Below, in pieces: positions 24,520-35,247 of a DNA stretch of 64,000 nucleotides. Location: assembly GCA_001510575.1 (NCBI GenBank), contig LNGK01000003.1, forward strand, positions 4,107,732 to 4,171,731. The letters are read 5' to 3'. This DNA is from Knoxdaviesia capensis (lineage: Eukaryota; Ascomycota; Sordariomycetes; Microascales; Gondwanamycetaceae). The notes beneath the pieces were generated by a model. The model was not told the origin of the DNA and searched no databases. It worked only from the letters and a program-made list of their open reading frames with translations. Numbering within the stretch: the stretch's first letter is position 1; every line of letters starts with the position of its first letter. The translations under genes were made by a program, and so were the position numbers.

Positions 24520-24983
24520 ATGGCCCCTGCTGCCTTCTCCAGCTCGTCGTACCCGCACGCGCAGCCGGCCACCATGTCCAGCGGCACCTCCGCCGTCAAC
24601 GGCACCATGAGCGGCCACGGCCTGGGCATCTCGCACGGGCCGGACGGCGTCCCGCCCTCGCCGCTCGCGCCGTCCACCGCCTCGTCTCCGGCCTCCCCGT
24701 CTTCCTCCGCAACCACCACCAACACGCCGATCGCCATCGTCGGCATGGCCTGCCGCCTGCCGGGCAACGTGTCCAGCCCCGCCGACTTCTGGAAGCTCCT
24801 GGCGCGCGCGCGCAGCGGCTGGTCGCCAGTGCCGCCCACCAGCCGCTTCTCAACCGCGCCGTTCCACCACCCGAACCCCGACCGCGCCGGCAGCCTCAAC
24901 CCGGCGGGCGGCGCGTTCCTCGGCTGCGACCTGGCCGCCTTCGACGCGCCGTTCTTCAGCCTGACGGAGCGCGAGGCCATCTC

Positions 24984-25014
<31 letters not shown>

Positions 25015-28000
25015 TGCACGTTCGAGGCGCTCGAGAACGCCGGCGTGCCGCGCCAGACGCTCGTCGGCTCCGACACCGGCGTGTTCGTCGGCGGCTCGTT
25101 CCCCGAGTACGAGTCCGCGCTGTTCCGCGATACCGACGCCATCCCCATGCACCAGGCCACCGGCTGCGCCTACGCCATGCAGTCCAACCGCATCTCGCAC
25201 TTCTTCGACCTGCGCGGGCCGAGCTTCACCACCGACACCGCCTGCTCGTCCAGCATGGTGGCCCTGCACGTCGCCTGCCAGAGCCTGCAGGCCGGCGAGA
25301 GCAGCTGCGCCATCGTCGGCGGCTGCCATTTGAACATGCTGCCCGAGTTCTGGATCTCCTTCTCCAAGTCGCGCCTGTTCTCCGACTCCGGCCGCTCGTT
25401 CTCGTTCGACTCGCGCGGCTCCGGCTTCGGCCGTGGCGAAGGCTGCGCTGTGCTGGTGCTCAAGCCGCTCGCCGATGCCATCCGCGACAACGACTCCATC
25501 CGGGCCGTCGTCGCCGGCACCGGTATCAACCAGGACGGCCGCACTCCCGGCATCACCATGCCCAGCGGTGATGCTCAGGAGGCCCTTATGCGCCAGGTGT
25601 ACGCACGTGCCGGACTCGACCCCGCCGACTGCGGCTATGTCGAAGCCCATGGCCCCGGCACCAAAGTCGGAGATCCGATTGAGGCACGGGCAGTGCACTC
25701 GGTGATTGGATCAAGGGTCGCCGCTGCTGCTGCCGGAGCATCCACCAATGGCGCAGGTCCCCGCAGGCTGGCTGCCCGCGCGCCGCCGCCGCTGTACATC
25801 GGCTCCGTCAAGTCCAACATCGGCCATCTAGAAGCTGCCAGCGGCATCGTGGCGGTGATGAAAGCCGCGCTGATGCTGGAACGCGGCTTCATCGTGCCCA
25901 ACCACGACTTCCGCACCCCGAATCCCAAGATCCCGTGGTCCGAGTGGAACATGCGCGTTCCATCCACGCAGCGCCCGTGGCCGCGCAACAAGACGCTGAT
26001 CAGCGTCAACAACTTCGGCTTCGGCGGAACCAACGCCCACGCCGTGCTCCAAAAGGCGCCGTTCTCCACCGCCGGAGCAGCCCCCGCCATGACCGGGGCC
26101 GCCGGTCTCGGCGCCGCTGCGGCGGTCATCTCCGGCCGCCAGCGCGAAGTCGACCCAAACCGCGCCTTCGAGCACGGCCGCAAGCTGTTCGTGCTGACGG
26201 CCGCCGACCGCGGCTCGCTCGACCGCGTGATGAAGGACCTGGTGGTGTACCTCGAGCAGCGCCCCGAGATGTTCCAGATCGACCTGATGGCGAATGTCGC
26301 CTACACGCTCGGCCAGCGCCGCTCGCTGCTGCCGTGGCGCGTGGCCGTGCCGGCCTCGACGTCGTTCGAGCTGATCGCCGAGCTGACCGCCGACAAGCTG
26401 ACCGCCACCAAGCGCGATGCCGACCCGCCGCGCCTCGGCTTCATCTTCACCGGCCAGGGCGCCCAGTGGCACGCCATGGGCCGCGAGCTGTACGACGCGT
26501 ACCCGCTGTTCCAGAGCGCCATCGACCGCGCCGACTCCGCCATGGCCGCGCTCGGCACCGACTGGTCGCTGGTCGAGGAGCTCAGCCGCGACGCCAAGAC
26601 CTCGGCCGTCGGCGCTGCCCATATCAGCCAGCCCGCCTGCACCGCCATCCAGCTTGCACTTGTCGATCTCCTGCGCAGCTGGAACGTGGTGCCGGCCGCT
26701 GTGGCTGGCCACTCGAGCGGAGAGATCGCCGCCGCGTACGCTGCGGGGCTGATCACCTTTGACGACGCTGTGGCGGCCGCCTACCACCGCGGCCGCATGA
26801 TCCCCATCCTCAAGAAGAACCACCCGCACCTCCGCGGTGCCATGTTGGCGGTGGGCGGCTCGGCTGAGAACTTCGCCGGCATTGTTGAGAGTGCTGGGAC
26901 AACTTCAGACTCCGGCGCGCGCGCCCGCATCGCCTGCTATAACTCGCCGTCCAGTCTGACCATCTCCGGCGATGACGTGGCCATCGCCGATGTAGAGCGC
27001 GAGGCGGAGGCGCGCGGGTTGTTCAACCGCCGGCTGCGCGTCGATGTGGCCTACCACAGCCACCACATGAATCTAGTGGCCGATGAATACCACAATGCCA
27101 TCACCAAGCCCGAGACTCCGGTCGGGATGTCTCCGGCGTACTTCTCGATCTCTCCGGATTCACACTCTCCGTCGTCATCCACTGCTTCATCGCCAGTCTC
27201 CGGATCGTCCCCGTCGCCCGTGGCCTCGCCGCTGACCTCGTACACCGCCTCGCCGCCCCCGCTGCCGTTCTTCTCCAAGTCCGCCGGTCCGGTCCCGACC
27301 ACCGCGGTCACCGAGCCCGCAACCACCAACGGCACCACCAACGGCACCGCCGACTCGAACGCGGCCCCAACAGTGCGCTTCCACTCCTCGCTGCTCGGCC
27401 GCCGCGCCGACGCCCGGGACCTCGGCCCGTCGTACTGGGTGCAGAACCTCACCTGCGCGGTACGCTTCGCCGAGGCCGTGGCCGACATGCTCCAGCCAAC
27501 CACCGACGAAGACGGCGACGTGCGGCCGGTCGGCATCGACATGCTCGTCGAGCTCGGCCCGCACGCCGCACTTCAGGGCCCGCTGAAGCAGATCCTCAAG
27601 ACCGCAGCCACCAAGGCCCCCGCGGCCGCCAAAGTGCCGTACGCGTCGGCGCTGGTTCGCAACACCGACGCCGTGCACTCGGCCCTCAACCTGGCCTCCG
27701 CGCTGTTCGTGCGCGGCGTGCCGGTCGACCTGGCCGCCGTCAACTTCGCCGCCGGGGCCGCCGGCAGCGGGGCGGCCCGCAAACCGCCCGCGCTGCTCAC
27801 CGATCTGCCGCGCTACCCGTGGAACCACGCCACGCGCTACTGGCACCGCAGCCGGCTGTGGGAGAAGCACATCCGCCGCACCGCGCGCCGCAGCGACGTG
27901 CTCGGCACGCTCGCGCACTACTCGAACGACCTCGAGCCAACCTGGCGCAACATGGTGCGGCTGGACGACCTGCCGTGGCTGCGCCACCACCAGATCCACG

Positions 28001-31000
28001 GCCTCACCGTGTTCCCCATCGCCGGGTACGCCGTCATGGCCCTCGAGGCCGCCGTGCAGCAGCTCACCGGCGACGGCGAGTCGGACGAGACCCGTGCCAG
28101 TGACATGCAGCGCCTGGAATCGCTGGAGATCCGGAACCTGAATGTGACGGCCCCGCTGATCTTCGGCGACGCCGATGTCGAAATGACCCTGTCGCTGCAC
28201 CCCAAGCAGACTGCCGCCGCCTCGTCCGGAGACGACGACGCCGCGCCGTCCATCACCTGGCACGACTTCCGCATCTGCTCGTACACCACCACCCACGGCT
28301 GGCGCGACCACTGCACCGGAACCGTCGGCGCCCAGCTCAAGGCCCGGGTCACCGACTCCGCCGAGGCCCCCGCTGCGGCTCCGGACTCCACTCCCGCTGA
28401 GACCACCCCCGACACCTTCTCATCCGAAGCCAAAGAGGCCTCGCCGCTGTACACGTCCCTCACCGCACTCGGCGTGGCCTACGGCCCGACCTTCCAGGGC
28501 ATCTCGTGGTTCACATCCACGCCATCAGCCGCCACCGCCACCGTGCGCGTCGCCGACGTGGCCAAGGAAATGCCCATGAACTACCTGCTCAGCCCGCTCG
28601 TGCACCCGGCCCTGCTCGAAGCCCTGGTCAGCATGTACTGGCCGGTGCTCGCCTCCTCGGCCCCGGGCGCAGCGGCCCCGTCCACCATCTACCTGCCGTC
28701 GTCCGTCGGCCGCCTGTCGCTGTCCGCCGCAGCCCTCCCGCTCGTGTCTACGCCGGGCGCTCAGCTGGTGGTGTCATGTGACGCCGACGTCCCAGCCCCC
28801 GGCGAGACCCCGCGCCCGGGCCGCGTGTCGGTGGTGGCCAAGGCCGCCGCCGGCGCCACCAGCAACCTGATCCGCCTCGACAACGTAGTGATCACGCCGA
28901 TGCTCGACGGCGCCGACGGCAGCTCGAGCGGCTCGGAGACCGCCGCCGGCCCGCCCGAGCTGTGCTTCAAGATGCAGTGGGAGCCGATCCTCGACGGCCT
29001 GGACGCCAACGAATCGGCCGACGGCACCGCCCTCCCGCGCGGGCCCACCGCCGACGTGCTGATCGTGCACGGCGCGGATGACGCCCAGGTGCTGCTCGCC
29101 GACTACGTGGCCATCTGCCTGTCGGTGGCCACGCGCAAGCGCCCCGAGCGCGCCGTGTTCTCCACCACCAAGGACACCCCCAACGTCACCGCCTTCCCGG
29201 ACCTGGCCTCTGTGACCACCGACGGCAAGCTGTGTCTGTTCCTCGCCGACCTGCACGCGCCCATGCTGTCGACCATCTCCGCCGAGGCGTTCGCCGCCCT
29301 GCAGCACCTGCTCGCGCGGGTCGACGGCATTCTCTGGGTGGTCACCGGCGCCGGCTCGGCCGCGTCGGCCGTGTCTCCCGCGGCAGCTCCCGCCGCCACT
29401 GCGAACCCGCTAGCTGCGCTCGTGTTCGGCCTAGCCCGCACCGTGCGCTCCGAGACGTTGCTACGCTTCGCCACGCTGGACCTCGAGCCCGAGACCGCCC
29501 GGGAGCCAGCTTCCGCAGTCCGCGCCGTGCTGCGCATCTTCGCAGCGGTGTTCGGACCGGACTCTGAGCGCGCGACACCCGCCGGCGAGCTCGAGTTCGC
29601 CGAGCGGGAGAAGCGGTTCTGGACGCCGCGCGTGGTCAACGACGATGCGATGAACCGCTTCGTGCACGGCCAGACCCGCGCCGGCGTGCTCGAGCCGACG
29701 CCCTTCGCGGACGGCTCCGATGCGTCCACGCTAAAGCTCGTGGTCGGTACCCCCGGGGCTCTGGACTCGCTCCACTTCGTCAACACCGAGACAAACACCA
29801 CAGCCCTGCTGGCTGACGATGAGGTCGAGTTCGACGTGCAGGCAGTGGTAGTCGGTCCCCGCGATGTGGCCGCTGCCAACGGCAAGCTGGCGGCCTCGGT
29901 GGCCTTCGGCTTCGAAGCCGCCGGAACCGTGCGCGCAGTCGGCGCCGCCGTACACAACGTGGCCATCGGCGACCGCATCGCCGCGCTCACCCCGGTCGGC
30001 TCATTCGCCAACCGGGCCACCACCAAAGCCGGCTTTGCATTCACGGTATCCGGCGACGGCAAGGCCACCGGCTCCCTCCCGATTGCTGAAGCAGCCAGTT
30101 TCCCCCTCGCGTACGCCACGGCGTACTACAGCCTGGTCGACGTCGCCCGGGTCGAGCCCGGAGACACGCTGCTCGTGCACGACGCCGAGTCCCCCGTCGG
30201 CCGCGCTGCCGTGGCGGTAGCCCAGCTCCTCGGCCTCACCGTGTTCGCCACCGTCAAGCAGCAGATCCTCGCCGCCACCCTCGACACCCTGGCCACCGAG
30301 CTGAGGATCCCCAGCAGCCACATCTTCTCCACGCGCGCCGCATTCTTCGCCGACGCGGTTCGCAGCGCCACCGGCGGCTTCGGCGTCGACGTGATCCTCG
30401 CCACGCAGGCCGACGCCGACGCCGTGACAGCAGCCGAGAACTGGGCTTGTCTGCGCGCGTTCGGCCGCATCATCGACCTCTGCGGCAAGCCCTCGTCCAC
30501 AGCCGCTGCTACCCCAGCCACCGCGCCGAACAACGCCACGTACGCCAGCGTCGACATGGTGGCCCTCGCCGAGTCCCGGCCCCACCACCTGCGTCGCGTG
30601 ATCGCCAACATCGCCGACCTGCTCCAGAGCGGCCGACTGGCCCCGAACGCAGTCACCGCATCAGCCGCGCCCGTGGTCTTCCCCATGTCCGACGTGGCCG
30701 GGGCCTTCAAGGCGGCCGCCACCGCCACGTCGTCCACGGTGGTGGTGGCGCCGCAGGCCGGCGACCTGGTTCCCGCGCCGTCCCGCAAGGTGTCGGGCCT
30801 GCTGCGGGCTGATGCCACCTACGTGTTGGTCGGCGGCACCGGCGGTCTCGGCCGCAGTCTGACCCGGTGGATGGTCAACCAGGGCGCGCGAAACATCGCG
30901 CTAGTATCTCGCAGCGGTGGAGTGTCGGCCAAAGTCCAGGAACTCATCGACGAAGTGGCCGCCAGCTCCGGCGCCCAGGTCGTGGTGCGGCCGTGCAACG

Positions 31001-31947
31001 TCGCCGACCGGGCGTCCGTCGACACGCTCTTCTCCGAGGGCCTGGCCGGACTCCCCCCGGTCGGCGGCCTGGTGCACGGCGCCATGGTCCTCGACGACGT
31101 GCTCTTCGAGAAGATGACGCACACGCAATACACCACCGTCCTCGAGTCCAAGGTGCAGGGCGCGTGGAACCTGCACCAAGCCCTGCTGACCGCCGCGCCG
31201 CCGCTCGACTTCTTCCTCGCCATCTCGTCGGTGGCGGCCACCATCGGCAACCGCGGCCAAGCAGCCTACGCAGCCGGAAACGCCTTCCTCAACGCGCTGG
31301 TGTACCACCGCAACGCACTCGGCCTCCTGTCCATGTCGATCGACCCTACTGCCATCCGTGACAGCGGGTACCTCGCCGAAGACGCCGTGGCGGCGGCCGA
31401 AGTGGCCAAGAACCTCGGCAGCGACACCATCTGCGAGGCGGAGGTGTTTGCGCTAATCGCCGCCGCCCTGGACCACGGCCGGCTGGCAGCCTCCAGCGCC
31501 AGCCACACCATCACCGGCGTGCGCATGGCGGCGAACATGCAGCCGTTCTGGACGCAGGACGCCAAGTTCAAGTACCTCCGCGAGACCATGGAGGAACAGG
31601 CGGCGGCCGAGGCGGCGGCGGCGGCTGCGGCCGGTATCAGCGGGGCCGCGGTCGTCTCGTACAACGCAGCCGTCAAGGCGGCGAAGTCGCTCGAGGAGGC
31701 CGAGGACGTCGTGAGCCGTGGCCTGGTGCACAAGATTGCGAGTGTGCTGATGATGGAGGAGGACGAGCTGGATGTAGTGCGTCCGCTGTCGCATTACCCG
31801 CTGGATTCGCTGGTGGCCATTGAGATCCGCAACTTCATCACGCGCGAGTTCGAGGCGAGTATGCAAGTCCTGGAGCTTCTGTCCAGCGGATCAATCAGCA
31901 CGTTGGCCAAGGCGGTGTGTGTCAAGAGCAAGTTGGTGACGTTCTAG
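24520..31947 (+). CDS. Highly reducing type I polyketide synthase (KS-AT-DH-ER-KR-ACP)
   Basis: One uninterrupted 2475-residue frame. The frame is open 137 codons further up, but 24520 is chosen because everything before it is leader-like and TATA lies at 24133. KS (about 70-512): DTACSSS Cys242, His377 in HGPGT (normally HGTGT), His436 in KSNIGH. AT (about 635-1090): GQGAQ, GHSSGE Ser732, YHSHH 845-849, with a Ser/Pro/Thr insertion at about 878-947. DH (about 1120-1480): His1157 in H-x3-G-x4-P, but the usual second-site Asp reads Glu1367 in HPALLEA. ER (about 1730-2080): the NADPH loop reads HDAESPVGR where GGVG is usual. KR: GGTGGLG 2105-2111, Ser2237, Tyr2250. ACP: DSL Ser2430. No methyltransferase, thioesterase or condensation domain is present. 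It builds a reduced chain from malonyl-CoA; the product cannot be predicted. Confidence 0.95.
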
Positions 31948-32415
31948 ATGTTGGTGTGTTTGTAATATCTGTTCATCTTGGTGTTTCTTTTCTTGTCTTA
32001 TACATCGTTTCGTCTTCATCCTGGTTTCTTTCGCATACTGGTACATGTTTGTTATCTGTATCTCTCTAGATTGATTGTCTATCTCAACATATTTGGTTCA
32101 TATACATACGTTCAGAGTTCGCTGTGATGATGGGTGTATCTTCTTGGAGCCGCCAAGTGGCGTCGTTTGTTCGTAGGCTCGTTAGCCCCGCGTGATGTTC
32201 CCAGGACGCCTTCCGGTCGTTGCTTCACTGAAACACATCGTCAGTATGTCATACCAGCAGCGGACTCTCCAAGAAGAAGCTCAAGCTTACCTTCAAAACG
32301 CACCAGCCCATGATCGAGCATACCACAAAGGAAAAGGAGGGGGTATCATAAGAAAGGAGTCCGTTCCGGACCCGAAAGACACAAAGCCGCAATAAACCGT
32401 AAACAATCTGCCCCC
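31948..32415. other. Spacer between convergent PKS and POP7
   Basis: 3' untranslated regions; T-rich after the PKS stop. No other feature is seen. Confidence 0.5.
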
Positions 32416-33188
32416 TCATACAAGCTTCACCGTCACCTTAACACAGCTCACACTCCGCACTCTCGCCGCCACCTCCAACCCCGGAATCCCCTCCACGATA
32501 TCCCCGCCCACCCACTCAGTCTCGCCCGCATCTTCCCCACCAGCAGCGTCCGCCCGCCGCGGCGGCCGCTCCACCACATCGTCGACCGTCTGCACGGTCT
32601 GCGTGCGCACAGCCACCGCATACCCCGGCCGCCGCAGAAACCACCCCGCCACCGCCAGCGTGCGCTCAATCGCCTTGCCGGTGCCCATCACCACCACGCG
32701 GATCCCGTCGCCAGGCGCCGGCTGCACGGACGCCGCCGGCGGGAGCGTCCCCGCGTTGGCACGTGCGGAGCCCGACCGCGCGCTGCCGCTGCCGCTGGTG
32801 GCGGACTTGCGCGCCGTGCTCATGGCCTTGTCGAGGATCTTGCGCGCCCGCGTCACGCCGGCCAGCACCGGCGTGCGCGACGAGATGTACACCAGCCGGG
32901 TTTCCCGCGAGGACGACTGTGGCGGGGCGCGCGGAAGCGGGCGTTTGCTGATTGCGTAGCCTGGCGTTTGTGTGTTCGATGTTAGCATGGGTGTCGTTTG
33001 CTCTGGTTTCTCTGTCCGTTTGTCTGTATCCCGCCGACCGATATCGGTGATTCAACAGACCCCCAACAAACAGCAGATAGTCACACACCTTCAGGCACTC
33101 TCGGCAGCTTTCCGTCGACTTTCTGTCCAGAAGCCACTGCTACCTGGGCTCTCGCCATTGCATCTGTGTCCATCGTGCTGTCCACCAT
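32416..33188 (-). CDS. POP7: RNase P/MRP subunit Pop7 (Rpp20, Alba family)
   Basis: Two exons, 33089-33188 and 32416-32960 (100+545 nt), give 214 residues. The 128-nt intron runs GTGTGT..CCAG with a TGCTAAC branch point. Splicing joins KLPRVPEG to YAISKRPLPR, the conserved Pop7 entry motif. The Alba fold follows: RLVYISSRTPVLAGVTRARK, then VVVMGTGKAIERTLAVAGWF and VAVRTQTVQTVDDVV, ending in RSVSCVKVTVKLV. A Ser/Gly/Ala-rich insertion sits between the first helix and the GTGKAIE loop. Pop7 pairs with Pop6 to bind the P3 arm of RNase P and RNase MRP RNA in the nucleus/nucleolus, where these enzymes process tRNA and rRNA. It is convergent with the PKS and is probably a housekeeping gene marking the right border of the locus. 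A telobox-like motif lies 270 bp upstream. Confidence 0.85.
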
Positions 33189-34262
33189 GTCTGTTTCTTT
33201 TTTTCTTTTCTCTTTCTTAAAAGTGCAATAGGAAGCTTGAAGCCCAGTCTTCCTGGAAGAGCTAGGTGAGAATTGAGGAGAGAGAAGAAAGGCGGAAACG
33301 AAAGGAAAAGAAAAATCAGACGTGGGAGTTATTTGCAAATGCTTAAGACGTGCAAATTCCAGGACGGGAAGTCACGTCGTCAAGCCCAGTTTTCGCGGTT
33401 GCTCCTGCCAAAAACACCAGATCATGTGTGAAAATCACGTGTCAAAACATGCACAGTAACCCTAGTCTAACCCTTGCCAGTTTCGCTTCACCAGATATCA
33501 TCAACATCAGACATCAAACACCAACGAAATCACTCAGTCCTCTCTACTACACTAATCCAACGAGCAGCCTACAGACAGACTTTCACAAAATAGTCACAGC
33601 AAGCAATCACGTATATTCACAGTTAAAGGAAGCAACTTAGCAGAAAATAGTTGGAACAACAAACAAAGCACCATCGTTAAAGTACGTGAGATATATGAAG
33701 GGTGAGAAAAAAGCCACTAGTACGTACTATAGAACATGAAGAAAAAAGGAGGACAAAGGGGAGAAGAAGAAAGAGAAGAGAAAAAATGTGTTGAAATGAG
33801 GATAGGGGGCCATGTATGGACAGGATTGCTGAAGAGACAACCGGAGAATTGTTGGCTTGGAGGGACTCCCAGAAACACTGTGGCACACACAACACCCTAG
33901 CCTCTTTTTCCACCCTGAAATTTCCATGCAGGAGAGAGAGAGAGAAGACGTTTTAGGTATGTATATTCGTTCGTGAAGTCTTGAAGCGTCATATCTCAGA
34001 AACGGTTGTTTGGGATTGGATTGGGCTGTATGTTGGCGCTGGCTCCGCATGAAAAAAAAAACAAGCATCAGAAGAGGCGGAAAAAAGAAGAGAAAAAGAG
34101 AAGAAAAAAATGGAATGTCCAAAAAGTCGGAGAAAGAAAAATAAAATGTTGAAAATGAGAAGATTGAAACCCGCTAGATCATGGATTTTGCATACTGAGA
34201 ACGAGTGTCCGTCCACATCCGGCGCGATCCAGGAAAAGAGCAACAGATGCGCGGTTGTCGTT
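33189..34262. other. Spacer between POP7 promoter and PRY 3' end
   Basis: A purine-rich, low-complexity stretch (33720-34170 has many GA/A runs on the + strand). No gene is supported. Confidence 0.45.
33458..33465. promoter_or_regulatory. Telobox-like motif upstream of POP7
   Basis: AACCCTAG, 270 bp upstream of the POP7 start, followed within a few bases by TCTAACCC. Confidence 0.4.
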
Positions 34263-35247
34263 TTACACGCTGACAGTGGCCTGGCCCTGGGGCGCCAGCA
34301 CGTTCGCAGTGAAGCGGCCGGCATAGTTACCGGGCGGGCCGTAGTTGCACACGATGTTCCACGAGCGGAAGCTGGACGCAGTGCCGGCCGGGCAGTCGAC
34401 GGCCGCGCACCCCACAGTCGTGGTGCCGACCCAGACGACCTGCGAGAAGTGGCCCCAGCTGGTGAAGTCGTTCATGTTTGGCTCGGCGCCGTAGCCGGGG
34501 TACGAGTTGACCTCGCCGTTGTACCACAGGTTGGTGATCGACTTGGCCACCGCCGCCGCCGCCTCGCCGTTGTTGCCGGACGAGCCGAGCAGGGCCAGGT
34601 TCTGGCCGTAGCCACCGCCGCCAGGAGACCTAGAGCAGAAAAATTGCAGTTAGTATAAATTCCAAGGACATACGAATTCAAGTTGGGAACACTCAGATGA
34701 CTTACAGGTCGTGGGCAAACACGCAGCGCTCGGCAGTGGTCTTGGCGTAGTCAGCGAGGGTGGAGGACCAGGTCAGGGCCGGGGCGGAGTGGTTGCTGCG
34801 GTGCAGGTTGTGCTGGTACACAGCGATCGAGGCCAGGTCGGAGCCGGGGTTAGGCTGCGGCGACGGCGACGGCTCCGGGCTGGGCTCGGGGCTGGGCTCC
34901 GGCTGCGGCTCCGGCGACGGCTCCGGCTGCGGCTCGGGGGTGGGCTCGGGCGGCGGGGGCGCCGGGGTCGAGGTGGTCGAGGGGGTGGGGGTCTCGGGCG
35001 GCGGGGTGCTGGTGGAGGTCGACGTGGTGGTGGTCGACGTGGTCTCCACCTCGGTGGTGGTGGTCAGGGGCCGCTTGCCGCCCTTGTAGAAGCCGGCAGC
35101 CTCGGTCGGGCGCGCGGGGCGGCCGTCGGGGTAGACGTACTCGGTGACGGTCTCAACAGCGATCTGGGTGACGATCTTGCGGCGGACCAGGGGACCGGCA
35201 GCGGCCATCAGCGCGCTGCTGACAATGAGGACGAGAGAGGCCTTCAT
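34263..35247 (-). CDS. Secreted CAP/SCP-domain protein, PRY family
   Basis: Two exons, 34706-35247 and 34263-34629, with a 76-nt intron (GTAAGT..CTAG), give 302 residues. An N-terminal signal peptide (MKASLVLIVSSALMAAAG) is followed by a dibasic site and a Val/Thr stretch. Then comes a long Thr-rich and Pro-Glu-Pro-Ser repeat linker (about 75-135), typical of O-glycosylated cell-wall proteins. The CAP domain occupies the last 165 residues, with NLHRSNHSAPALTW, the CAP motifs GHFSQVVW and CNYGPPGNYAGRF, and paired Cys. Budding-yeast Pry proteins bind and export sterols and fatty acids; plant-pathogen homologues are secreted too. The glycine-rich SPGGGGYGQNLAL loop is where the two exons meet. 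Sterol binding is inferred from the family only. Confidence 0.9.

Noticed and set aside
25828..30818. Long minus-strand frames inside the PKS (up to 374 codons)
   Set aside because: They are shadows caused by GC-rich third positions; their translations are low-complexity and lack domains.
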